Source of the DNA: JALYIM01 sp040003205
Lineage (GTDB): Bacteria; Acidobacteriota; Terriglobia; Terriglobales; Acidobacteriaceae
NCBI GenBank assembly: GCA_040003205.1
Contig: JBDUDA010000206.1
Span: 1-5,467 of the forward strand
Direction: 5' to 3'
DNA length: 5,467 bases
Both the position numbers and the translations under genes were made by a program. Positions within the stretch are counted from its first letter, which is position 1, and every line of letters begins with the position of its first letter. This document shows positions 1 to 5,467 of the stretch, piece by piece. The notes below the pieces were generated by a model. It ran no database searches. It was not told the DNA's origin and saw only the letters and a list, made by a program, of their open reading frames with translations.

Positions 1-2
1 CT

Positions 3-673
3 GGCGGAGCAACATTCAACCTTATCGCCAGCGCCAGTACGATTCAGACCTACAACTTTAACGTTGTCGCGCAGGATTCCTCTGGACTGCAGAACTTTTC
101 CCAGTTTCTCTCAACATCCAGGGAACGCCGCGGTTCGATTTCGCGATCACCAATAACTCTGGCGCTCAAACAATCCCCGCGGGAGGACAGGCAACTTACA
201 GCCTAGATGTCGCTCCGTCGACTGCGAACTTCCAGGACGTCGTAGTGCTCTCGTGCTCCGGACTGCCTCCACTCAGTTCCTGCGGGCTGCTCCCTTCCCA
301 AATACCTTACGGTACGGCGGGCAGCGCGGCAGCGCAGCTTTCCATCGCAACCACTGCCCCAGTCACCGCTTTGCTAAAATCTTCTCCCGACCTGCCGGAG
401 GCCATTCTTGCCTTTTGCCTTCCCTTCCCAGCTTTGCTCTTAGTTGGAGTGAGGCGTGGCGCAAATGCCAGGTTTCGTCGGTCCGTGTCTCTCGCATTTC
501 TGCTCTTCGCGCTCACGCTGATTAGCTCAGAACTGGCATGCGGAGGGGGGTTGCAAGGAAACGGCAATTCTGGCGGGGTTCCCGGCACGCCCGCCACCAG
601 TTATGCAATCACTGTGACCGGTTCTTCTAGTTCCTTCACCCATAGCATTCAGGTGAATATGACTGTCAAGTAG
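3..673 (+). CDS. Ig-like repeat surface protein, 3' end only, with one apparent frameshift
   Basis: The gene runs in from the left edge, so its start is not visible. The frame beginning at base 3 reads as Ig-like sequence (GGATFNLIASAS, then NVVAQDSSGLQNFS) but stops at 204-206. From about base 98 the homologous reading continues in the frame beginning at base 2 (PVSLNIQGTPRFDFAITNNS) to the TAG at 671-673. One C missing from the run at 100-102 would restore NFSPVSLNIQ. The second part holds a typical Ig-like strand pattern (DFAITNNSG, IPAGGQATYSLDV, VVLSCSGLPP), then a hydrophobic segment, a basic loop with RR at both ends, a second hydrophobic segment, Cys-Gly-Gly-Gly, a Gly/Asn linker and a last beta-rich piece (TSYAITVTGS to VNMTVK). 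Such tails are familiar to me from large acidobacterial exported proteins. A role at the cell surface (adhesion or scaffold) is inferred. It could be a pseudogene or a base-call error in an intact gene. Confidence 0.72.
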
Positions 674-766
674 ACGACGCCGTATCGCCCTTCGCAATAC
701 TTGCATTCTTCCATTTAAACTGTCCGTAACATCTCTGATATTCTGTCGCTGGTTTTACTCCACAAA

Positions 767-805
767 TGTTGCGAGCACGCTTCGCGCGACAGCAAATTGG
801 TTTGC
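767..805 (+). promoter_or_regulatory. Two small stem-loops in the proC leader
   Basis: Just ahead of the proC ribosome binding site lie two inverted repeats. TGTTGCG at 767-773 can pair with CGCGACA at 785-791 (seven pairs, one of them G-U), and GCAAA at 792-796 pairs with TTTGC at 801-805 around a TTGG loop. They are adjacent and end 10 bases before the GGAGG. A role in mRNA stability or translation of proC is only a guess; short repeats like these also arise by chance. No convincing -35/-10 pair was found in the 153-base gap between the left gene and proC. Confidence 0.22.
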
Positions 806-826
806 GACCAGCTTCGGAGGTAAAGG

Positions 827-1651
827 ATGGGTTCCGACTTTTCGGGCAAACGAGTCGCCGTGCTAGGCGCAGGAAAGATGGGCGGTATTCTGCTCAAAGC
901 TCTTCTCGAAAAAGGGCTGCTATCTCGCGACTCGACTGTTGCCACAATTCAGCATGCAGAAAAAGCGCTCGGGCTGTCGGAAAAACTTGGCATTCCGGTC
1001 GGGACCGATAACCTCTCCGCCGTGAAGGACGCCGATGTCATTTTCCTAAGTGTGAAGCCACAGATCGTGCGCGATGTGTTGCAGCAAGTCCGCCCTAACA
1101 TCACACGCAAACAAATCATTATTTCGGTGGCAGCGTCGGTATCCACCGCCCAGATTGAAAAAGAATTAGGAATTGAAGCGGCCGTAGTGCGCGCGATGCC
1201 GAATACTCCGTCCTCTCACGGATGCGGGATGACGGCCCTGTGCAAAGGCAAATTCGCCAGCGCACGCGACATGGAAATCGCGTGCGCGCTCTTCGACGTC
1301 ATCGGCAGGACGGTAGTTGTGGACGAGAAACATATGGACGCCGTGACGGGCCTTTCCGCCAGCGGCCCAGCGTACATCTACATCATTCTGGAATCGCTCG
1401 CCGAGGCCGGAGTTAAAGTTGGACTACCTCGCGACGTTGCCACTCTCCTCGCAGCGCAAACCACCCTGGGTGCCGCCACTGTGGTGCTGCAAAGTGGCGA
1501 TCACCCTGCCCTTCTCAAAGACGCTGTTACCACTCCCGCCGGCTGCACGATTGACGGCATCATGGAACTCGAAGAAGGAAAATTGCGGGTAACTCTGATT
1601 AAGGCCGTGGTAAAAGCTGCCCAGCGCGCAAAGGAGTTGGCGTTCAGCTAA
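827..1651 (+). CDS. proC: Pyrroline-5-carboxylate reductase
   Basis: This enzyme reduces 1-pyrroline-5-carboxylate to L-proline with NAD(P)H, the last step of proline biosynthesis, in the cytoplasm. The 274-residue product has the normal family length. The N-terminal Rossmann fold shows GAGKMG at residues 14-19, followed by VKPQ at 76-79 and the conserved MPNTP at 124-128. The C-terminal dimerisation and substrate domain has SGPAY at 179-183 and the ProC signature at about 229-249 with core VTTPAGCTIDG (234-244). In many ProC proteins that core reads PGGT; the A-G-C version here is a mild variant. The ATG is well placed: GGAGG at 816-820 lies six bases upstream, and the Rossmann strand starts at residue 9. 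The YjbQ-family gene follows 39 bases after the stop, so co-transcription is likely. The frame is intact. Confidence 0.97.
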   Translation: MGSDFSGKRVAVLGAGKMGGILLKALLEKGLLSRDSTVATIQHAEKALGLSEKLGIPVGTDNLSAVKDADVIFLSVKPQIVRDVLQQVRPNITRKQIIISVAASVSTAQIEKELGIEAAVVRAMPNTPSSHGCGMTALCKGKFASARDMEIACALFDVIGRTVVVDEKHMDAVTGLSASGPAYIYIILESLAEAGVKVGLPRDVATLLAAQTTLGAATVVLQSGDHPALLKDAVTTPAGCTIDGIMELEEGKLRVTLIKAVVKAAQRAKELAFS

Positions 1652-1690
1652 CGAGTTTCCCGTAGAAATTTCGCCCGTGTCCCACCGATT

Positions 1691-2104
1691 ATGAAAGTCC
1701 ACACCGACTACCTAACGTTCCACACCAGGAAACATCGCGAATACATCCACATCACTCCCCAAATCGAAGCCATCATGGCTAAGAGCGGAGTGAAAGAAGG
1801 CATGGTTCTGGTGTCAGCCATGCATATCACTGCGGGAGTCTATGTCAACGACAACGAATCAGGTTTGATCGAAGACATTGACCTATGGCTTGAAAAGTTA
1901 GCGCCCTTCGACAAAAATTACCAGCATCACCAGACCGGCGAAGATAATGGCGATTCGCATCTGAAAGCGCTGCTGATTCATCACGAAGTGATTGTGCCGA
2001 TTACCGCAGGCAAATTAGACCTCGGAAGATGGCAGCGCATCTTTTATGCGGAGTTCGATGGCCGCAGAGATAAACGCGTTGTGGTGAAAGTGATGGGTGA
2101 ATAA
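1691..2104 (+). CDS. YjbQ/UPF0047 family protein (secondary thiamine-phosphate synthase family)
   Basis: The 137-residue product is a full-length member of the YjbQ (UPF0047) family. Family landmarks are SAMHITAGVYVNDNE at 42-56, TGEDNGDSHLK at 82-92, and LGRWQRIFYAEFDG at 111-124 followed by RRDKRVVVK. Conserved His45, His90 and the acidic residues of NDNE and GEDN cluster in known structures of this family and may bind a metal. Escherichia coli YjbQ can weakly replace thiamine-phosphate synthase, hence the database name, but the true role is unsettled. The ATG at 1691 is chosen because homology (TDYLTFHTRKHREYIHIT) begins right after it; no Shine-Dalgarno is visible upstream, so translation may depend on coupling to proC or on an SD-independent route. 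It sits between proC and a DUF4337 gene on the same strand. Confidence 0.93.
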   Translation: MKVHTDYLTFHTRKHREYIHITPQIEAIMAKSGVKEGMVLVSAMHITAGVYVNDNESGLIEDIDLWLEKLAPFDKNYQHHQTGEDNGDSHLKALLIHHEVIVPITAGKLDLGRWQRIFYAEFDGRRDKRVVVKVMGE

Positions 2105-2159
2105 TTTGAGTCTCTCACTTGGACTGCGCTAGGATTGCAGAGAAAATCCCGGAGATTTT

Positions 2160-2705
2160 ATGAGCGCCGACGAACTTCAAGAATTGCAGGAGCATGCCGA
2201 GCACGCAAAGCATAATCCTGACCTCGCTCCAGTTTCCCTAACCATGGCCATCGTCGCCGTGCTCGTGGCCACGATTACGCTGCTGGGACATCGCGCTCAT
2301 ACAGAAGAAGTGATCCTGCAAAATAAGGCGAGCGATCAATGGGCTTTTTACCAGGCTAAAAATATTCGCCGCCACAGCGATGAACAGTTCGCGGACATTG
2401 CTTCAGTGATCGCTTCGAAAGATGCCGAACGAACCAGCAAGCTACGGGAAAAATATTCGGCGGAAGCGGAGCGTTATCGGGACGAGCAAAAAGAACTGGA
2501 TGCCGAAGCCCGAAAGCTGGAGCAGGAAACGCAGCAGGAGCGTAGACGTGCCGATCGCTTCGATCTGGCCGAAGTCTTTCTCGAAATTGCTCTGGTCATC
2601 ACTTCCATCACACTGCTTTCCGGACGCAGAATTTTCTGGCATTCGGGGATCGTGATGGCTTGCCTGGGGATTGCGGTGGCCGTGACCGGACTGCTCATCC
2701 ATTAG
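2160..2705 (+). CDS. DUF4337 family membrane protein
   Basis: This is a 181-residue protein of unknown function that I recognise as DUF4337. The N-terminus is short, polar and rich in Glu and His (residues 1-22). A membrane segment follows at about 24-43, then the family-typical stretch LQNKASDQWAFYQAKNIR at 53-70. A charged Glu/Arg/Lys-rich segment at about 85-132 looks like a coiled coil. Two more hydrophobic segments lie at about 136-154 and 160-180, so the protein should sit in the inner membrane with a soluble helical domain between the first and second helices. The start is supported by GGAGA at 2151-2155, four bases before the ATG. It follows the YjbQ-family gene by 55 bases and could be the last gene of that transcript. 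No catalytic residues are evident and no function is proposed. Confidence 0.88.
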   Translation: MSADELQELQEHAEHAKHNPDLAPVSLTMAIVAVLVATITLLGHRAHTEEVILQNKASDQWAFYQAKNIRRHSDEQFADIASVIASKDAERTSKLREKYSAEAERYRDEQKELDAEARKLEQETQQERRRADRFDLAEVFLEIALVITSITLLSGRRIFWHSGIVMACLGIAVAVTGLLIH

Positions 2706-3026
2706 GTTAGGGTGACTGAACTGCAAAGCTGACGGGGACAATTCCAGGGATCGTTCCTAGGCAAGCCTTCGCAAGAAAAGTTTAGGGTTGCGTCAGGATG
2801 ACCTCTGTGATGTGCGGAACTTTTGTTCCACTAAGCCGTCACTTTCGCATCATCTGCCGAACTGTAGTCAGCATCTGACTGGGGTCCGGCAGTCGGTTCG
2901 CAGAAAAAAGTTTGCCACCCCGTAACTCCTTTACTTCTCGTTTAAGAGGGACCCCGGCTTCAGAAAACATTGCGGCTCTATGCATGCACGCTGTTAAAGC
3001 AGTTCCGGAAAGTTGCGTGCGAGCCG
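2706..3026. other. Region without a convincing gene, weak inverted repeats only
   Basis: These roughly 320 bases separate the DUF4337 gene from the small zinc-ribbon gene. Short open frames cross its right half, but their translations show no family pattern and the one reaching the zinc-ribbon gene needs a TTG start. It holds GGAAC-TTTT-GTTCC at 2816-2829 and a nested pair of inverted repeats at 2854-2892. No T-tailed terminator for the upstream genes was seen. The promoter of the zinc-ribbon gene presumably lies here, but only a weak match (TTGCGG at 2970, GTTAAA at 2993, 17-base spacer) was found. Confidence 0.5.
2854..2892. repeat. Nested inverted repeats in the intergenic region
   Basis: CTGCCG at 2854-2859 is complementary to CGGCAG at 2887-2892. 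Inside it, AGTCAG at 2866-2871 is complementary to CTGACT at 2875-2880 around a CAT loop. The two stems are concentric, separated by unpaired stretches of about six bases on each side. No T-run follows on either strand, so a Rho-independent terminator is unlikely. It may be a structured RNA element, a protein-binding site or chance. Confidence 0.3.
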
Positions 3027-3308
3027 ATGCTTTACAAATGCGCCAATCCTGCCTGTTTGAATCTCTTTCGCAGCCTCTACGATGGGAAGTTGTTTAAGGT
3101 CGAAGACGACGGTCCCCGCCTGGACAACTCTCGCTTAAATGAAAAGCTCATTGCGCGATTGGTTCTGCCTCCACGAAAAAATCGCCAGCGCTCGCGCGCC
3201 CAGCACTACTGGCTCTGTGGTCATTGCTCCCCGATTGTCACGCTCACGTTTGAACCTGGACGAGGAATGATTGCGGTTCCCATACGTGCAAGACCTCTGG
3301 CGGCCTAG
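3027..3308 (+). CDS. Small zinc-ribbon-like protein, function unknown
   Basis: The product has 93 residues from the ATG at 3027. It opens with MLYKCANPAC and closes its core with YWLCGHC, giving Cys5-X4-Cys10 and, after a linker of about 53 residues, Cys64-X2-Cys67. This four-cysteine layout suggests a split zinc ribbon or zinc knuckle. LFRSLYDGKLFKVE follows the first pair and TLTFEPGRGMIAVP follows the second; both read as beta-rich. I have met similar short proteins in Acidobacteriota, annotated as hypothetical. The frame is open upstream to a TTG at 2970, but the start at 3027 is preferred because it is the first ATG and the conserved block begins there. No strong Shine-Dalgarno precedes it (only GCGAG a few bases upstream). 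The middle of the protein is very basic (PPRKNRQRSRAQH), so nucleic-acid binding is possible but unproven. Confidence 0.72.
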   Translation: MLYKCANPACLNLFRSLYDGKLFKVEDDGPRLDNSRLNEKLIARLVLPPRKNRQRSRAQHYWLCGHCSPIVTLTFEPGRGMIAVPIRARPLAA

Positions 3309-3370
3309 GCAGGTCCACTCCGTTAAGCGACGCTTTGCCTTGCTCGGGCTGGCCCAAGACTGTAAAAGAA

Positions 3371-3401
3371 GAGCGGGACTGCCGGTTCGGCAGTCCCGCT
3401 C
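3371..3401. terminator. Bidirectional Rho-independent-type terminator between convergent genes
   Basis: Bases 3371-3384 (GAGCGGGACTGCCG) pair perfectly with 3388-3401 around a three-base GTT loop, giving a 14-bp GC-rich stem. On the minus strand the hairpin is followed by TTCTTTTACA, a reasonable T-rich tail, so it best serves the dehydrogenase operon whose stop is about 50 bases away. On the plus strand the tail is the weaker CGTTTCC, so termination of the zinc-ribbon gene (stop 62 bases upstream) may be less efficient. The location between two convergent genes fits a shared terminator. Confidence 0.85.
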
Positions 3402-3453
3402 CGTTTCCAGACAATAGGATTCTTATCCGGAATTTCCCGCTCCAGGGAATTCG

Positions 3454-4644
3454 TTATGCTGCTTCAGCCTGCTCCCACGGATCCAAGACCACCTTGATGC
3501 ATTCCTGCTGCTTGTCCCGGAAAGTTTTGTAGGCCTGAGGTGCTTCCTGCAAGCTCATCCGATGGGTGATCACAAATGACGGGTCAATCTCCTTCTTTTC
3601 GATTCGTTCGAGCAGTGGCTTCAAGTATTTGTGAACATGAGTCTGACCCATTTTGAGTGTTAACCCCTTGCCGAAGCTGGCGCCGAAAGGAATCTTGTCC
3701 AAAAATCCCCCGTAAACACCAGGCACTGAAACCGTGCCGCCCTTGCGGCAGGCCTGTATCGCCTGACGCAAAACATTGGGTCGATCAAATGAGACCTTCA
3801 AACTTTGTTTCGCGCTGTCGTAAGCGTCCACGAAGCCTTTCCCGTGCGCTTCCATTCCCACCGCGTCGATGCAGGAGTCGGGTCCACGGCCTCCGGTCAT
3901 CCATTTCAACTCGTCGACAATATCGTCCACTTGTTCGTAATTGATGACATCGGCGCCCGCCTGACGCGCCATACTCAAACGCTCTGCGAAACGATCAATG
4001 GCGATTACTTTCCCGGCTCCCAACATGAATGCACTGCGAATCGCGAACTGGCCGACCGGGCCGCATCCCCAGACCGCGACCACGTCACCGGCTTTGATAT
4101 CGCAATTTTCCGCTGCCATGTAGCCGGTGGGAAAAATGTCCGAGAGAAACAGCACCTGCTCATCACTTAAGTCGGACGGCACTTTAATTGGTCCGACGTC
4201 AGCAAACGGGACGCGAGCATACTGTGCCTGGCCGCCGGCGTAACCTCCGAGCATGTGGGAATATCCGAAGAGTCCAGAGCCCGAATAGCCATACATTTTC
4301 TCGGCGATCCACGCATTCGGATTGGAGTTGTCGCACAGGGACCACTGTTGCTGCTTGCAGAAATAGCAGTTGCCGCACGCGATCGTGAACGGAACGACAA
4401 CTTTATCGCCGATCTGTAAATTCTTCACGTCCGATCCGATTTCAACTACTTCGCCCATGAATTCGTGACCCAGAACGTCGCCAGGTTCCATGGTCGGAAT
4501 AAAACCGTCCAGAAGATGCAAGTCCGATCCGCAGATAGCGGTGCGCGTAACTTTCAATACCGCGTCGCGCGAGTTCAAAATATGTGGATCCGCTACGTTT
4601 TCAATTCGGACGTCATTTTTTGAGTGCCAGCAAAGTGCTTTCAC
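3454..4644 (-). CDS. Zinc-dependent medium-chain alcohol dehydrogenase, formaldehyde-dehydrogenase-like
   Basis: The 396-residue product belongs to the zinc-binding medium-chain dehydrogenase/reductase superfamily and should oxidise an alcohol or aldehyde with NAD(P)+ in the cytoplasm. Catalytic zinc ligands are visible as Cys38 (AICGSD), His60-Glu61 (GHE) and probably Asp169 (SDIFPTGY). The structural zinc site is complete: Cys90, Cys93, Cys96 and Cys104. The Rossmann motif GCGPVG is at 193-198, and Asp217 (AIDRF) at the end of the second strand suggests NAD rather than NADP. The long insert after Cys104 and the SDIFPTGY block are typical of the formaldehyde-dehydrogenase-like group; the true substrate cannot be read from sequence. 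It starts with GTG, supported by a strong GGAGGG five bases upstream. It lies 27 bases after the SRPBCC gene, so the two form an operon, and a strong terminator follows. Confidence 0.94.
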   Translation of the reverse strand: MKALCWHSKNDVRIENVADPHILNSRDAVLKVTRTAICGSDLHLLDGFIPTMEPGDVLGHEFMGEVVEIGSDVKNLQIGDKVVVPFTIACGNCYFCKQQQWSLCDNSNPNAWIAEKMYGYSGSGLFGYSHMLGGYAGGQAQYARVPFADVGPIKVPSDLSDEQVLFLSDIFPTGYMAAENCDIKAGDVVAVWGCGPVGQFAIRSAFMLGAGKVIAIDRFAERLSMARQAGADVINYEQVDDIVDELKWMTGGRGPDSCIDAVGMEAHGKGFVDAYDSAKQSLKVSFDRPNVLRQAIQACRKGGTVSVPGVYGGFLDKIPFGASFGKGLTLKMGQTHVHKYLKPLLERIEKKEIDPSFVITHRMSLQEAPQAYKTFRDKQQECIKVVLDPWEQAEAA

Positions 4645-4649
4645 AGAAA

Positions 4650-4655
4650 CCCTCC
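4650..4655 (-). promoter_or_regulatory. Strong Shine-Dalgarno deciding the GTG start of the dehydrogenase
   Basis: Read on the minus strand this is GGAGGG, five bases before the GTG at 4642-4644. It fixes the non-ATG start, which also agrees with the conserved N-terminus MKALCWH of this family. The site lies in the 27-base gap after the SRPBCC stop, so the dehydrogenase can be translated efficiently on its own from the shared message. Confidence 0.85.
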
Positions 4656-4671
4656 AAAAAGTTATACAACG

Positions 4672-5436
4672 CTAATCTCCCGCAAGGCGGGTCCGCTCCA
4701 TAGCATCATCTGCCGTTCCCTCGCGATATAGAACGCGCAGAGCGGCTCCCTTCATGCCTCGGTCGCCAGCCGATTGCCCTGTTGTGGTAGGCAATTCACC
4801 TGCCTCCAGCAACTGCTTGAGGTGACGCAGGCTCTCGCGGACAAGCTGTTCGGGGTCCCATCCAACCATCGACGCCAAGCCACGTGCAACCATCCCGGCG
4901 GGGATCTTGTATTCAAAAGCAATCGCAATCTCCGTGCCCCGATTTCCAGGCGCATCTTTGAAATGAATGACTCCGCGGTGTTCAACCGGACCAGGGGTGG
5001 AACTCCATGCGATGTATTTTCCTGCCTCCTCGTCGGTCACCATAACGTGAGACTCGATGGAGAATCCGGCCTGCTTTCCTACAGTTACCTGTAATGATCG
5101 GCCGTCTTCCGATTCCATGTTTACTCCCTGTAGAAAGCGAGGCCAGTTGTTGGAATCACGAACGAATGAATAAACCTCGTCCTTTGGCTTGTTGATAGTG
5201 AACCCTACCCGCACCTTGTCATGGTGAGGCGCTGAGTTGTCCATCACCCCGCGATAGACCAAATAGCCGCCGCCGATGGTCAAAGCTGCTCCAGTCCATC
5301 CGCGACGCACAATTCCAAACGCAGCTAAGACTGTTCCGGCAAGAATCGTGGCAGCAATTTTTTCAGTCGAGCCGGGCCTGCGCGTGGCATCGGGGCCCAT
5401 GAACTCGCTTCCCGCAAAACTTGTCTTAATGGTCAT
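4672..5436 (-). CDS. Membrane-anchored SRPBCC (START-like, polyketide cyclase/dehydrase family) protein
   Basis: The 254-residue product has two parts. The N-terminal part has two hydrophobic stretches, about 26-44 (IAATILAGTVLAAFGIVRR) and 47-63, resembling the short membrane hairpin of DUF2892-type proteins. From about residue 74 an SRPBCC fold follows: VRVGFTINKPKDEVYSFV, then NNWPRFLQGV, IAWSSTPGPVEHRGVIHF, GTEIAIAFEYKIP, and a C-terminal helix (VRESLRHLKQLLEAGE). The closing PTTTGQSAG stretch after that helix is common in this subgroup. SRPBCC domains enclose a hydrophobic ligand pocket; the ligand here is unknown. The ATG at 5436 is preceded by an in-frame TGA 15 bases upstream and only a weak Shine-Dalgarno; the ATG at 5400 (Met13), with GGGAAG seven bases ahead, is a credible alternative start. 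The gene leads the operon with the dehydrogenase. Confidence 0.88.
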   Translation of the reverse strand: MTIKTSFAGSEFMGPDATRRPGSTEKIAATILAGTVLAAFGIVRRGWTGAALTIGGGYLVYRGVMDNSAPHHDKVRVGFTINKPKDEVYSFVRDSNNWPRFLQGVNMESEDGRSLQVTVGKQAGFSIESHVMVTDEEAGKYIAWSSTPGPVEHRGVIHFKDAPGNRGTEIAIAFEYKIPAGMVARGLASMVGWDPEQLVRESLRHLKQLLEAGELPTTTGQSAGDRGMKGAALRVLYREGTADDAMERTRLAGD

Positions 5437-5467
5437 GACATTATCCGTTCATCAAGCTTGGGTTAAG

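Noticed and set aside
536..550. Possible lipobox (ELACGGG) in the left gene
   Set aside because: The residue at -3 to the Cys is Glu, not Leu/Val/Ile, and the segment is near the C-terminus after an earlier hydrophobic helix, so a standard lipoprotein signal is not supported.
307..597. Minus-strand open frame opposite the Ig-like gene
   Set aside because: The plus-strand reading gives recognisable Ig-like and membrane segments; the reverse frame gives low-complexity sequence with no motif.
701..742. Candidate proC promoter (TTGCAT at 701 with AT-rich bases downstream)
   Set aside because: No -10-like hexamer lies at a 16-18 base spacing; the nearest candidates are 19 or 30 bases away.
2970..2998. 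Candidate promoter TTGCGG-17-GTTAAA ahead of the zinc-ribbon gene
   Set aside because: Each hexamer matches the consensus at only three of six positions, which is near chance level.
2970..3026. TTG start extending the zinc-ribbon protein by 19 residues
   Set aside because: The added residues show no family pattern, and the recognisable conserved block begins at the ATG at 3027.
3805..4170. Long plus-strand open frame opposite the dehydrogenase
   Set aside because: Its translation shows no protein-family pattern and it lies entirely antisense to a clearly conserved gene, so it is a shadow frame.

Overview
The window looks like chromosomal DNA of an Acidobacteriota bacterium (Terriglobia, Koribacter-like). 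This is inferred from recognition of families and not from a search. The pointers are an Ig-like repeat protein with an RR-containing hydrophobic hairpin and a Cys-Gly-Gly-Gly stretch near its C-terminus, a small Cys-rich protein starting MLYKCANPAC, a DUF4337 membrane protein, and moderate GC content by eye. No mobile element, CRISPR array, rRNA or tRNA was recognised.

Left part (about 1-673, + strand): the 3' end of a large surface or secreted protein with bacterial Ig-like domains. The coding frame changes once, at a T4C3 run at 96-102. One missing C would explain this, so it is either a real frameshift or a sequencing or assembly error.

Central part (827-2705, + strand): three co-directional genes with short gaps (39 and 55 bases). 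They are proC (pyrroline-5-carboxylate reductase, last step of proline synthesis), a YjbQ/UPF0047 family protein (a family linked to a weak thiamine-phosphate synthase activity), and a DUF4337 protein with three predicted membrane segments and a coiled coil. They may be co-transcribed. About 320 bases without a convincing gene follow, holding only weak inverted repeats, and then a 93-residue zinc-ribbon-like protein (3027-3308).

Right part (3454-5436, - strand): a two-gene operon, read right to left. It holds a membrane-anchored SRPBCC (START-like) protein and, 27 bases downstream, a zinc-dependent medium-chain alcohol dehydrogenase of the formaldehyde-dehydrogenase-like group, which starts with GTG behind a strong Shine-Dalgarno. 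The operon converges with the + strand genes on a perfect 14-bp hairpin (3371-3401), which looks like a shared bidirectional terminator.

Most of the window is ordinary housekeeping and accessory content. The parts most worth a second look are the split Ig-like/membrane C-terminus of the left gene, the small zinc-ribbon protein, and the dehydrogenase-SRPBCC pair. I see no clear evidence of a new multi-gene system.
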